Positions 9,034 to 17,953 are shown, counted from the stretch's first letter. The stretch is 64,000 nucleotides of DNA from Thalassotalea_H sp040779345 (GCA_040779345.1 JBFONU010000004.1:186001-250000), one strand, 5' to 3'. Notes: a model not told the origin generated them from the sequence alone. Translations and numbers: made by a program.

Positions 9034-10056
9034 ATGGCTATTTACCAAGTTACGGATAATGAAATAAAAACAATATCACGTACTACGTTTTCCGAGTCAG
9101 GATTAAAAGAACGAGAAGACTTACAACGCCTGCTAAAGCATCAAATCGAAATTATCTCACCAGATACTTTAGTTGTAGCTGAAGAGTTTGGTGAATGGGA
9201 TGAAAGCCGAAGACGCATTGATTTGTTGGGTATTGATAAACAAGCCAATATCGTTGTTATAGAGCTAAAGCGCACCGAAGATGGCGGGCATATGGAACTT
9301 CAAGCGGTTCGGTATGCTGCAATGGTTTCTACACTTACCTTTGATCGCTTAGTTGATATTTATGCCGATTACATTAAAGCAAACGACCTTGAATTAGATG
9401 CCGAAGCATCAATTCTTGAATTTTTGGGCTGGGACGAAAAAGAAGAAGATGAGTTTGCTCAAGAGGTGAAAATTGTACTGGCTTCTGCTGAGTTTTCTCG
9501 TGAGCTAACAACTACCGTTATGTGGCTTAATGATTATGGTTTATCTATTCGCTGTGTTCGTATGCACCCGTATGAAAGTGACGGTAAGATTTTGTTAGAT
9601 ATCCAATCGGTAATACCCATTCCTGAAATTGAAGATTACCAAGTTAAGATTCGTGAAAAACGCCAAAAAGAACGGGCTTCACGCTCAGGTGGTAGAGATA
9701 CCAGCCGTTACTCTATTTACTTGAATGACGAACAAGCCCACGCTCATATTCGCAAGTCGGACATTGGCTATTGCACGGTACAATTACTTAACGATAAAGG
9801 TTTGATTGATAAGGACGTATTCGAGTTCTTGCGAGCTGATAATACCTGTGCATTTCAATTACTAAAGCTGGAATCAGAAGTCACTGAAACCAACAAAAAA
9901 TACAATAAGTATCGTGTTTCTCGTGAGGCTGAGCTGATCTACGAAGGTAAGGAATATTATGTTGCCCGAAACTGGGGTAAAGAGAGTGCTGAAGCGTTTG
10001 CGAATAAAATCACGGATAAATTTCCTGCAATCACATATAAGCTACACCAAGATTAA
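9034..10056 (+). CDS. NucS/DUF91-like PD-(D/E)xK nuclease domain protein
   Basis: Probable DNA nuclease. The N-terminal half contains RRIDLLGIDKQANIVVIELKR, in which D and E-x-K have the spacing of the PD-(D/E)xK core seen in NucS C-terminal (DUF91) domains. It lies at about residues 60-82, followed by QAVRYAAM, typical of this fold. The C-terminal third (about 220-335) is a separate basic domain that may bind DNA. It follows the membrane gene without a gap, so it probably shares the transcript. Its link to the restriction genes suggests an accessory defence nuclease. Substrate is unknown. Confidence 0.7.
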   Translation: MAIYQVTDNEIKTISRTTFSESGLKEREDLQRLLKHQIEIISPDTLVVAEEFGEWDESRRRIDLLGIDKQANIVVIELKRTEDGGHMELQAVRYAAMVSTLTFDRLVDIYADYIKANDLELDAEASILEFLGWDEKEEDEFAQEVKIVLASAEFSRELTTTVMWLNDYGLSIRCVRMHPYESDGKILLDIQSVIPIPEIEDYQVKIREKRQKERASRSGGRDTSRYSIYLNDEQAHAHIRKSDIGYCTVQLLNDKGLIDKDVFEFLRADNTCAFQLLKLESEVTETNKKYNKYRVSREAELIYEGKEYYVARNWGKESAEAFANKITDKFPAITYKLHQD

Positions 10057-10073
10057 CTATAGGTAACTAAAGT

Positions 10074-11093
10074 ATGACAAAGATAGTTTCAAATGAGCCA
10101 AGAGGACAGCTTTTTATTTACCAAGCGAGTGACGGTAAGGCTCAAATAGAGTGCCGCTTTGAAGAAGAAAACCTATGGCTTAGCTTGAACCAAATGAGTA
10201 CGCTTTTTGGACGTGATAAATCGGTAATTTCTAAGCATTTAAAAAATATTTATGAAGAAGGTGAACTCGTACGAAATTCAACCATTGCAAAATATGCAAC
10301 AGTTCAAATCGAAGGTTCAAGGGACATTAATCGAGAAATTGAGTTTTATAATTTAGATGCAATATTTGCGGTAGGTTACCGGGTTCGTTCTCCTCAAGGA
10401 ATACAATTTAGGCAATGGGCAACGAGTACTTTACAAGAATATCTACGTAAAGGCTTTGTAATGGATGACGAAAGGCTAAAACAACCTGAGTCTAGCGCCT
10501 ACTTCGATGAGCTACTAAACCGCATTCGTGATATTCGGTCATCAGAAAAAGTATTCTGGCGTAAGGTTTGTGATATTTATGCCACAAGTATTGATTATGA
10601 CGGTAAAGCGCCAACCAGCATGACATTTTTTGCACAAGTACAGAATAAAATGCATTGGGCTGCTCACGGTCATACAGCTGCTGAAGTGGTATTTCAGCGA
10701 ATTAGTGCTGATAAACCACACTTAGGGTTAACTAGTTTTGCTGGTGAAGAGCCAACTAGAAAAGAAGTTGTAACGGGTAAGAATTATTTATCAGAAGATG
10801 AATTAGATACGTTAAACCGCTTAGTCACTAGCTATCTTGAATTTGCTGAGTTACAAGCAAAGAGAGGTAAGCTCATGAAAATGGCTGATTGGTCAAGTAA
10901 GTTAGACGACTTCTTGAAGCTTAGTGAATACGACATTTTGACTCATGCAGGAAAAATATCAGCCGAACAAGCTAAGCAAAAAGCCAAACAAGAGTATGAT
11001 AAATACCGACGTGTGATTGATATGCAACCGTCACAAGTGGATCGTGATTTGGAAGTCGCATTAAAGAGTTTGACTGATAAAAAGACCAATTAA
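10074..11093 (+). CDS. rhuM: RhuM family protein
   Basis: Member of the virulence RhuM family (339 aa). These proteins are often found inside type I restriction loci and resemble KilA-N/Bro-like DNA-binding proteins at the N-terminus. The usual blocks are visible: ENLWLSLNQMSTLFGRDKSVISKHL in two parts (about residues 32-56, helix-turn-helix-like), YNLDAIFAVGYRVRS (about 95-109) and RQWATSTLQEYLRKGF (about 115-130). The biochemical role is not established. It is 18 bp downstream of the nuclease gene and on the same strand. Confidence 0.85.
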   Translation: MTKIVSNEPRGQLFIYQASDGKAQIECRFEEENLWLSLNQMSTLFGRDKSVISKHLKNIYEEGELVRNSTIAKYATVQIEGSRDINREIEFYNLDAIFAVGYRVRSPQGIQFRQWATSTLQEYLRKGFVMDDERLKQPESSAYFDELLNRIRDIRSSEKVFWRKVCDIYATSIDYDGKAPTSMTFFAQVQNKMHWAAHGHTAAEVVFQRISADKPHLGLTSFAGEEPTRKEVVTGKNYLSEDELDTLNRLVTSYLEFAELQAKRGKLMKMADWSSKLDDFLKLSEYDILTHAGKISAEQAKQKAKQEYDKYRRVIDMQPSQVDRDLEVALKSLTDKKTN

Positions 11094-11114
11094 TTTGAAT
11101 AGTAAGGTGATGAA

Positions 11115-11888
11115 ATGGAAGAGATCACTCGTATAGCAAAGAAGTACTTATATACAACGATAAACGTTAAACATTTTGATTTACTAGCGGCAGTTTTATT
11201 ATTTCTTAGTCTCTGTATTGCAGCTGCAATCGGTTACCTTATTATAATTGAACACTGGATTGTTAATACACCATTGATGGTTATATTTATGGTGACTTTA
11301 GGTTTATTTGCTAGGCCAGCGAAGAGCCGCTATGCAAATAACCTTTCAGCATATCTGCAACATACTGTTGATGATAACAAACTCGAAGACCTTCAAGCAT
11401 TAAAGGCGAAGTACTTAAGGCAACTCACATCTGCTATTGGTTCATCTAACTATGAAGCCCTAAAAAATATCAATTACTTGCAAGAGCAGCTGCATAGTTA
11501 CCGCCCCTTTACTCCTGATAATTTAGGCCACTATTTTTGGCGTTTTCTCTATAACTCAGAGGCAAAGCCTCGAATATTGTCACTCTTCATTTTTTTACTG
11601 AGTATTATCGTTTTATTGATGGTGACGAAGGCCGATATAAAAACTAATCCTGCTGAGATTTGGCAATATATGACTTCAGAGTTTTATTCTGCGGTTTTGT
11701 CATGGGGAATGTTTAGCCTTCTCTTACTATTTTGGTGTGGCTATATGGCTATTAGCTTCATGAATATATTTATTATTCGCCCTTTTGTTTTAGTTAATGC
11801 GAATAATAATTTTGCTATAAATTATTTGGTGAGTGACCTTGCTAGATATTCATTTATGGAGTCGCCTGAAACTAGGCGAGATACCTGA
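11115..11888 (+). CDS. Unidentified membrane protein of the restriction operon
   Basis: A 257-aa protein with two N-terminal hydrophobic helices (about residues 24-46 and 52-68), a soluble middle (about 70-145) and two C-terminal helices (about 150-172 and 190-220). I do not recognise a family. A ribosome site AAGGTG precedes the ATG. The stop TGA is overlapped by the ATG of a 22-codon mini-ORF that leads into the TrlF gene, so it sits in the same unit. Confidence 0.6.
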   Translation: MEEITRIAKKYLYTTINVKHFDLLAAVLLFLSLCIAAAIGYLIIIEHWIVNTPLMVIFMVTLGLFARPAKSRYANNLSAYLQHTVDDNKLEDLQALKAKYLRQLTSAIGSSNYEALKNINYLQEQLHSYRPFTPDNLGHYFWRFLYNSEAKPRILSLFIFLLSIIVLLMVTKADIKTNPAEIWQYMTSEFYSAVLSWGMFSLLLLFWCGYMAISFMNIFIIRPFVLVNANNNFAINYLVSDLARYSFMESPETRRDT

Positions 11889-11956
11889 TGAAAGATTACT
11901 TATCTAAAACTGATTACCAAACCGCTAAGCGGCTTCTGAAGCCCCTGAAGGATTAA
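11888..11956 (+). CDS. Candidate 22-aa mini-ORF coupled to the upstream stop
   Basis: The TGATG junction at 11886-11890 couples the membrane-protein stop to an ATG. It opens a 22-aa ORF (MKDYLSKTDYQ..., ending TAA) finishing 4 bp before the trlF ATG. It could be a coupling leader carrying translation to trlF, whose ribosome site (AAGGA) lies at its end. Such a short ORF may also be chance. Confidence 0.25.
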   Translation: MKDYLSKTDYQTAKRLLKPLKD

Positions 11957-11960
11957 GGAA

Positions 11961-14630
11961 ATGATTGTGGAAAATACTTTTAATAATGGTGCGAGGTTTG
12001 TTCGAGCTGACCTCCACATACATTCTCACGGAAAAGATTCAGGTTCGTTTGATGTTAATGATGAAGAAATGACACCTAAAAATATTGTTGATACGGCAAT
12101 AAGTTCAAATCTAAAAATAATCAGTATTACAGATCATAATGAAATTTTGAATAGTAAGATTGCAATTGATTATGCTGAAGACAAGGATGTATTGGTAATA
12201 CCCGGAATAGAGGTAAGCACAATACAAGGGCATCTTCTTGTATATTTTCAGAGCTTTCAAGATTTACGGGCTTTTTACGGGAAGCTCACTATTTCCGACG
12301 ACAAAGAGCGCTGCTCTCAGGGTATTGTTGAATGCTTAAATTTAGCTTTGCAATTTAATGGGTTTGGAATACTTGCTCACATAGAGTTAGATTCTGGATT
12401 TGAAAAGACGGTTGCAAGATTTAATTCTCAAATGGATGACATATTTTGTCATCAAGCATTACTTGCTCTTGAAATAAGTAAAAAGGATAGTTTTGATCTT
12501 TATACAAATGGCGATTCCGATAGAAATCGATTAGCTCTAGTAAAAGAACGAAGAAAAAGGCTTCATTTACATGATGATATAATACTACCCAAAGTGATGT
12601 CCTCCGACTCACATTCTTTAAATAAGCTTGGGAAAAATGCGGAAGGTAATAAGAAGCTAACACGTTTCAAAGTTGATGAATTAAGCTTTCAGGCTCTTCG
12701 CATTGCTTTTATGTCCTATGAATCTCGTGTTCGTATTGAAGATGTAATTCCTGAAAAAGTTCCAAAATTTGTCAAAGTACAGATTAAGGGCGGCCTCCTA
12801 GATAGCCAGTATATTGATTTTAGTAATAACTTAAGCTGCATTATAGGTGGCAGGGGAACGGGTAAGTCAACTTTGATGGAAATTGTACGAGTAACATCAG
12901 GAAATGAATCTTCGAAGGAGGTTGTTGACAGTGATGTGTGGCCTGATGATATTAATTTGTTTTATGAAGATGAAACAGGAAAGGTAATTGAGTTTCGCCG
13001 ATCTAAGAATGGAGATGCATTTAATCAAACGGATGGAAGTGATGGGCTCCAAAAGGTACCTATGGAGTGTTACGGGCAAAGCGAAACAGCTGATACTATT
13101 AAGAATAGTGATCAAGACCCGCAAAAACTACTAGACTTTCTCGACGGTTTTTTGGAAGTTGAACATTTAAAGCAAGAAGATGCAAACGTCTGCCAATTAC
13201 TGCTAGATAATCAAAGCGCATTAGGGAAATTGCGAATTGAAGTTGCAGCAATAAAAGATACTGAAAGGCAACTTAACTCCCTAAAAGAGAAAAAATCTAG
13301 ACTAGAGCAAGATAAAGTTGGCGATCTTGTTAAGAACCAGGTTGCTCTAGTTAAAGAGAAGGGGCTAAGGGATGATCTTATAGAGCAGCTTAAGAATCTT
13401 GTAAAAAATTATCGTGAAGTACTTAAAGATTCAACTTTGTTTGAGTATTTTGACGATTTCTCCGATGATGAAATTATTGTAGGTAAAAACCAAATAACCG
13501 AAGTAAAAAAATTAATTAATGAGTTTTCTGAAATTGTTTCAGGTAAATCTGACGAACTAAATTTGGCCTTAGAGGAAAAGATCGGCCTTCTTAAAATTCA
13601 GCTTGATTCATGGAAGTCAAAAGAGTCTGAAATACAAAAACAGATTGACGATAAAAAATCTGAGCTAGAAAAAGCAGGGATTCCTTTTGATATTGGAAAG
13701 ATTAACCAGATTGCCAAAGATCTTGAGTATTATGAAAAGCGACTTAGAAAGCTCAAAACTGATCAAATTAAATTGCAGGAAACGGAGAGTGATAGAGCGG
13801 AACTTCTGAAGCAACGGCTTAACCTTAAGAAAAGTATTTATAAAGAACGATATGCTTTTAGCATTCAAATAAATAACAATTTAAAAAACTCTGTTGACGG
13901 ACTCTTCGTTTCAGCGGAATTTGCCGAAGGCGGTCATTCACCAAGGTTTGAGGAGCTTCTTAAACAATTAATGGGATGGAGAACTTCTCAAGTTAAAAGA
14001 TCCGAAATCATAGCATCCAAGATGTCACCTATAACCTTTTCTTCAGAAGTAAAACGTCGTCGAAAATCAACCTTTTCGAATATTCTAGATGAGAATGGCA
14101 GACGTGTATTTTCTGATGAAGACATTGTTCAAATTTTCGAACAGATTGGTGATAATAATTCATATGAAGATTTTCAAGCACTTACATACGACGATAGACC
14201 GCATATTCTGGTGACAAAAGTAGTAGAAGTTGACGGACAGAAACGAAATATATCTAAGTCAATATCGAAATTGTCACTAGGTCAACAGCAATCAATTCTA
14301 CTAGCAATTCTTATTCAATCTAAAAACAACATTCCACTTCTAATAGATCAACCTGAAGACCACCTAGATAGTGAATTTGTATACAAAACTATTGTTGCTA
14401 ATTTAAAAAAAATCAAAGAAACGCGACAGGTAATTATTGTTACACACAATGCTAATATCGCAGTTTTGGGCGATGCAGAATTGATTATTCCGCTTCGGAG
14501 CACAAGTGATAAAACTTCTATCGTAAATAGAGGTTCAATCGATAGAGAGTCTATACAAAAAGACTGTTGTGCTATCTTGGAAGGAGGAGAAAGAGCATTT
14601 TTACAGAGGCAAAACATATATTCCTTATAG
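11961..14630 (+). CDS. trlF: TrlF family PHP-domain ATPase
   Basis: 889-aa fusion of a PHP-type metal-dependent phosphoesterase and an SMC-like ATPase, as in TrlF proteins found in defence islands. PHP motifs: ADLHIHSHGKDSGSF (about residues 18-32), ITDHNE (about 56), a GILAHIELD segment and SDSHSLN (about 216). Walker A is GGRGTGKST (about 296). A long coiled coil spans about 420-640. A signature-like LSLGQQQS, Walker B LLIDQPEDHLD and VTHNANI follow near the C-terminus. Metal-dependent cleavage of a nucleic acid or nucleotide is inferred. It ends the long same-strand defence run. Confidence 0.85.
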   Translation: MIVENTFNNGARFVRADLHIHSHGKDSGSFDVNDEEMTPKNIVDTAISSNLKIISITDHNEILNSKIAIDYAEDKDVLVIPGIEVSTIQGHLLVYFQSFQDLRAFYGKLTISDDKERCSQGIVECLNLALQFNGFGILAHIELDSGFEKTVARFNSQMDDIFCHQALLALEISKKDSFDLYTNGDSDRNRLALVKERRKRLHLHDDIILPKVMSSDSHSLNKLGKNAEGNKKLTRFKVDELSFQALRIAFMSYESRVRIEDVIPEKVPKFVKVQIKGGLLDSQYIDFSNNLSCIIGGRGTGKSTLMEIVRVTSGNESSKEVVDSDVWPDDINLFYEDETGKVIEFRRSKNGDAFNQTDGSDGLQKVPMECYGQSETADTIKNSDQDPQKLLDFLDGFLEVEHLKQEDANVCQLLLDNQSALGKLRIEVAAIKDTERQLNSLKEKKSRLEQDKVGDLVKNQVALVKEKGLRDDLIEQLKNLVKNYREVLKDSTLFEYFDDFSDDEIIVGKNQITEVKKLINEFSEIVSGKSDELNLALEEKIGLLKIQLDSWKSKESEIQKQIDDKKSELEKAGIPFDIGKINQIAKDLEYYEKRLRKLKTDQIKLQETESDRAELLKQRLNLKKSIYKERYAFSIQINNNLKNSVDGLFVSAEFAEGGHSPRFEELLKQLMGWRTSQVKRSEIIASKMSPITFSSEVKRRRKSTFSNILDENGRRVFSDEDIVQIFEQIGDNNSYEDFQALTYDDRPHILVTKVVEVDGQKRNISKSISKLSLGQQQSILLAILIQSKNNIPLLIDQPEDHLDSEFVYKTIVANLKKIKETRQVIIVTHNANIAVLGDAELIIPLRSTSDKTSIVNRGSIDRESIQKDCCAILEGGERAFLQRQNIYSL

Positions 14631-14733
14631 TTCCATATACTTGTTATTTAAAATGTAGTAGCTCATATCTGATCTTACAGTTTTGACGAATTGGTTTGCA
14701 TCTTATCTGACAGACAGCTATGAGGCTAAAAGC

Positions 14734-14755
14734 GGACGTTAAATAATTAACGTCC
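14734..14755. repeat. Short inverted repeat
   Basis: GGACGTTAA (14734-14742) and TTAACGTCC (14747-14755) form a 9-bp hairpin between convergent genes trlF (+) and the small gene at 14771 (-). It has no T tract. Similar GGACG/CGTCC hairpins lie at 17391-17411, also in an intergenic stretch. Confidence 0.5.
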
Positions 14756-14770
14756 TATGAAAAGCTTAGT

Positions 14771-15004
14771 TTATTCAATTATGAGGTCAGCCTCCCTTAA
14801 CTTATTTTTTGCACTTTCTGGGGCTTCGACCTTTTCAAATTTACCAGCCTCTAAATTAAACGTAATAGAAGTAATAGAATGTAAATCGTCTCCCATAATC
14901 TCAATTAGTTTTTCCTTAGCACTCTCTATACGCTTATTGGCTAACATTTGAAGGTTATCTTTATTTTTAGTTGCAATTTTATTTAAGTCGTTCGAAAAGC
15001 TCAT
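14771..15004 (-). CDS. Small unidentified protein, partner of DUF3892 gene
   Basis: 77-aa protein with a charged N-terminal helix (about residues 1-38) followed by a short beta-like segment HSITSITFNLEAGKFEKVE. It has no membrane segment or cysteine. It begins at the stop of the DUF3892 gene (overlap of the last base), so the two are co-translated. Family unknown. Confidence 0.55.
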   Translation of the reverse strand: MSFSNDLNKIATKNKDNLQMLANKRIESAKEKLIEIMGDDLHSITSITFNLEAGKFEKVEAPESAKNKLREADLIIE

Positions 15005-15243
15005 TATGAGTCTCCTGCCATATTGTCCAAATTATTATCTTTAAAACGATCAGGCTTAGTTCTAATATACTTGGAACCGTTAGGCTGATTTACGACAACC
15101 AAATCAATTTTCTTTTTTTCAGCCATTTTCAGAGCAATTTTCACTGAGGTAAATTTTTTATTTCCTTCAATTTTAACTGCCGTTATGTTGCCTTTATTAT
15201 CGGCTTTGGCATCTATCACTTTACGGGGTGTACGTGTAAACAT
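15004..15243 (-). CDS. DUF3892 domain protein
   Basis: 79-aa protein matching the DUF3892 pattern: an I-x-A beta hairpin (GNITAVKIEG, about residues 18-27), a helix TSVKIALKMAEKKKID and a C-terminal strand leading to RTKPDRFKDNNLDNM. Proteins of this family are small and uncharacterised and are frequent in mobile or accessory regions. It overlaps the downstream 77-aa gene by one base. Confidence 0.7.
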   Translation of the reverse strand: MFTRTPRKVIDAKADNKGNITAVKIEGNKKFTSVKIALKMAEKKKIDLVVVNQPNGSKYIRTKPDRFKDNNLDNMAGDS

Positions 15244-15602
15244 TTTATTACCTGTATATTAAGGCAAAAAACATGTTATATTCTTAGGTTCTAGTCATTG
15301 GAATATGCGATATTTTTTGCATCTATTTCAATATTGCCGCTAGCAATTATGTTAGCGGCTCTTATCAAGAAACGTCTTTTATTCCCTGATTAAAAATATT
15401 TTAACACAACCCAACTCATCCGACCAGTTAGGTCGCTTTGGACTTAAATTTATACAATTTGTCTGCTGTTGGCACTTTCCAGAAGGATCAAATTGCATAA
15501 AACTCCAATTCCTTTAGCTCTGTAATTTAGATAATATGGCTGTAACATAGCTTAGAACAGTTAAATTCGCTCAAATTTACCTAACTGAATCAATTATCTA
15601 AA
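15244..15602. other. 359-bp intergenic region between divergent genes
   Basis: This region should hold the promoters of the DUF3892 pair (-) and the SIR2 gene (+). A hairpin GCCGCTAGC/GTTAGCGGC lies at 15336-15359. No further gene, tRNA or repeat is apparent. Confidence 0.4.
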
Positions 15603-16502
15603 ATGAATAAAAAAGCAAATGAAGTTTCACAAAATAAGCTTGATTTTAAGATTTCCCATCAACACATATCCAATTTAAAAAGACAAAATAAACTTGCTAT
15701 TTTTGTAGGTTCTGGTGTTTCTATGAGTTGCGGACTGCCCAGTTGGACTGAGCTGGCAAAAAATATCACCAAGAAAATTTGGCACTACAAAAAACCTAGA
15801 CCAAACCAAGAACTTATAAATTACATTGGCTCTCAAACTGCATGTGATATTGCAAGATTAGCCAGAAATGAAGTTGGTGATGAATTAAATAGGATAATTG
15901 CTGATTCACTCTATAACCACAATGAAATAGTACTGAACGATACCATTTTTTCCATAGTGAATTCAGGAGTTCAACAGATTTGCACTCTTAATTATGATGA
16001 CTTGCTAGAAGAAGGATTTGGATATGAAATGAAAAGATTTCAATCTGTAGTTGGCGGTGAAAGTTTCAATATTCACGACCCAAATCCGATTATTTATCAC
16101 CCTCATGGTTACTTGCCTAGATGGGCTGAACATCATGACTATAAGAAGTATAAGGTAGTATTATCAGATGCTGATTATAGTGCATTATATTCCAATCCCT
16201 TGTCTTGGGCCAACACAATCCAAACTTCATTAATGGTATCTCACAGTATTCTATTTATTGGTTTATCAATGACAGATCCCAATATTAATAGACTTCTTGA
16301 GCTTACAAAATCAATAGGCTGTTCTCATAAGCATTATGCAATTTTACCTAGCCCTAAATTAATGTTTCAAGACTTAAAAGTAAGGAGTTATCAATACATT
16401 CAAGAAACAATGACTACTGATTTGGATGCTAAAAATGTCAAAGTTCATTGGGTTGATGAATATAAAGAAATACCTAATCTTCTTAATAAATTATTTAAGT
16501 AA
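15603..16502 (+). CDS. SIR2-domain protein, candidate NADase defence effector
   Basis: 299-aa SIR2-like protein. The NAD-binding motif FVGSGVSMSCGLPSW lies near residues 36-50. Further SIR2-fold landmarks are TLNYDDLLEEGF, HPHGYLPRW (catalytic-type His) and LFIGLSMTDPNINRLL near the C-terminus. The fold occupies the whole protein with no appended domain. Stand-alone SIR2 proteins of this type deplete NAD during infection in several known systems. It stands alone, with about 100 bp of AT-rich sequence upstream and a 252-bp gap downstream. Confidence 0.85.
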   Translation: MNKKANEVSQNKLDFKISHQHISNLKRQNKLAIFVGSGVSMSCGLPSWTELAKNITKKIWHYKKPRPNQELINYIGSQTACDIARLARNEVGDELNRIIADSLYNHNEIVLNDTIFSIVNSGVQQICTLNYDDLLEEGFGYEMKRFQSVVGGESFNIHDPNPIIYHPHGYLPRWAEHHDYKKYKVVLSDADYSALYSNPLSWANTIQTSLMVSHSILFIGLSMTDPNINRLLELTKSIGCSHKHYAILPSPKLMFQDLKVRSYQYIQETMTTDLDAKNVKVHWVDEYKEIPNLLNKLFK

Positions 16503-16572
16503 AAGATAAAGTAATTTCCACATGGTGGAACCTAGTCGAAAACTTTAAGTGTTAAAGCTGTTGATTTTTAGT

Positions 16573-17420
16573 GTCCGCTTCTGGCACCTTGCCGTAATTC
16601 GGCTGTGAGCGAATAACAGACGGATGTCCGATGAATAAAAGATATTAATAATAAATCATTCAATGCATTACATATATGGTGATATTCAGCCTTTACTCTT
16701 TGCTCAATTTATACTTATTATAAGTAAACCTTTATCATAAAAAATGCTTTTTCAGTGACAAAAACGACATACACTTTTCTAACCTGCTCATTCATCATTG
16801 GTGCATTATTGATATACAATTCAGTTGCGAATCGAGATCAAATGATTTCTTACTTGACCATCTGGGAAACGCTGACGGGAGAGCGAGCAGTTACCGAAAT
16901 TTTTGAGCCTAGGAAGCCGAAACAAGTCACTCGATGGTTTCCTTCACTCGATGATGATACCGCTTATTTTTCAGTTCAGTTATATGGTGACTCGTTAGAT
17001 AAAATACGAAAAGTGCTCTGGCAACACAAAACTCGAGAAGAAATTGCTCAAATCATTCGAACAATGCCATACTTCAATTCACTCACAAAGCTGTACTGGA
17101 AAAATCAAGCCTACACGGCAGAATATGAATCAGAATTGAAAGAAAAAATCATCGCACAAGAGCCTATATGGATTGTTTACGCCATGATTTTTGATTTAGC
17201 CCCAAGGACCGTATTTTTTAGCATCAATGATTTAAATAAGAATGAAATTTCTGAACTATTGCGTGCTAATGACCTTTTTACCGAAGAAATCCCTACAAAA
17301 ATTCGTAGTGAATACGTTATTTTTAAATTTGATGATGAAGGCAAATTGATTTCGATCTCCAGTCGATAATGCTCGTTACCAGCAGCACATGCGGACGTTA
17401 CTACCGTCCGCTTATGGCAC
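16573..17420 (+). repeat. Two copies of a 15-bp motif flanking the 204-aa gene
   Basis: GTCCGCTTCTGGCAC at 16573-16587 and GTCCGCTTATGGCAC at 17406-17420 are direct repeats (14 of 15 identical) on either side of the gene at 16755-17369. The second forms one arm of a GCGGACG/CGTCCGC hairpin (17391-17411). They may mark the ends of a gene-sized insertion or be scattered remnants of a common repeat. Confidence 0.6.
16755..17369 (+). CDS. Unidentified membrane-anchored protein
   Basis: 204-aa protein starting at GTG. One N-terminal hydrophobic segment (about residues 5-22) acts as a signal anchor, so the remainder would face the periplasm. The soluble part has mixed charge and several aromatic residues, with no motif I recognise. 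It stands alone between two copies of a 15-bp repeat, between the SIR2 gene and the plasmid-like module. Confidence 0.5.
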   Translation: MTKTTYTFLTCSFIIGALLIYNSVANRDQMISYLTIWETLTGERAVTEIFEPRKPKQVTRWFPSLDDDTAYFSVQLYGDSLDKIRKVLWQHKTREEIAQIIRTMPYFNSLTKLYWKNQAYTAEYESELKEKIIAQEPIWIVYAMIFDLAPRTVFFSINDLNKNEISELLRANDLFTEEIPTKIRSEYVIFKFDDEGKLISISSR

Positions 17421-17521
17421 ATATGCGACTGTCAGATTCAATCAAAACCTAAAAATCATATCTGACAGATTAAGTTCGGACTTATTCATTTAAAAACTAT
17501 TGAGTAACATTATTATCAAGT

Positions 17522-17549
17522 AAAAAGACCAAGTTTCCTTGGTCTTTTT
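17522..17549 (-). terminator. Rho-independent terminator, usable in both directions
   Basis: AAAAAGACCAAG (17522-17533) pairs with CTTGGTCTTTTT (17538-17549). The hairpin directly follows the DUF2958 stop codon on the minus strand and has A/T tracts on both sides. Confidence 0.85.
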
Positions 17550-17550
17550 C

Positions 17551-17871
17551 TTAACATGCCTTTTTTAACTTCAGCTCACTAAATTTTGTTGACTCGAAAT
17601 ACATATCACGTTCAATTCGTGGCACTTGTGGCGCAAGCATGAGGCTTTCGAGTTCTGTTAACAACACATACCCCCATTCATCATGAGCTAGGCCTGTAAC
17701 ATAAGCGAAAGCTGTATTTTCAACTGGGCTATATTCAGTGATATACCAAGTAGCACTGCCGTAAGCGTCAAACAGTTTGGCTATAACTAACGGGTCACTG
17801 TTGTTTTCTTGCGAGTAAAACGGGTAGTTTTCGAATGTTTTTTTAAATTCAGGTGTGGCTAAGTGCGACAT
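17551..17871 (-). CDS. DUF2958 protein
   Basis: 106-aa DUF2958 protein, small and plasmid-associated, of unknown function. Family blocks are clear: PLVIAKLFDAYGSATWYITEY (here split at residues 28-47), AYVTGLAHDEWGYV (about 55-68) and IERDMYF (about 88-94). Both conserved tryptophans (TWYITEY, DEWGYV) use TGG, and there is no in-frame TGA. The stop is TAA. It is the last gene of the plasmid-like minus-strand module, next to a long hairpin that separates it from the first TGA-containing gene. Confidence 0.85.
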   Translation of the reverse strand: MSHLATPEFKKTFENYPFYSQENNSDPLVIAKLFDAYGSATWYITEYSPVENTAFAYVTGLAHDEWGYVLLTELESLMLAPQVPRIERDMYFESTKFSELKLKKAC

Positions 17872-17887
17872 AAATTGCTCCTTTTTT

Positions 17888-17953
17888 GCAATAAGTAAAC
17901 ATGCCGTTGCCCTTAGTTTTTTGAGGCTAAGAACAACGAAATTTACTTATTGC
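17888..17953. repeat. 66-nt extended hairpin between the DUF2958 and replication-relaxation genes
   Basis: Perfect 13-bp outer arms TGCAATAAGTAAA (17888-17900) and TTTACTTATTGCA (17941-17953) enclose inner pairing arms CGTTG/CAACG and CTTAG/CTAAG (plus-strand order CGTTG, TTAG, then CTAA, CAACG). The right arm contains the TAA stop of the upstream gene, and the left arm ends just before the DUF2958 start. No T tract follows, so it is not a simple terminator. Possible roles are an origin of transfer, a single-strand origin or an RNA control element. Confidence 0.8.

Noticed and set aside
17888..17953. Suppressor tRNA with UCA anticodon on the minus strand
   Set aside because: The inner loop contains UCA and the outer stem has 13 bp, but there are no D or T arms, no T-loop sequence and position 33 would be C. 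No other tRNA-like fold was seen in the block.
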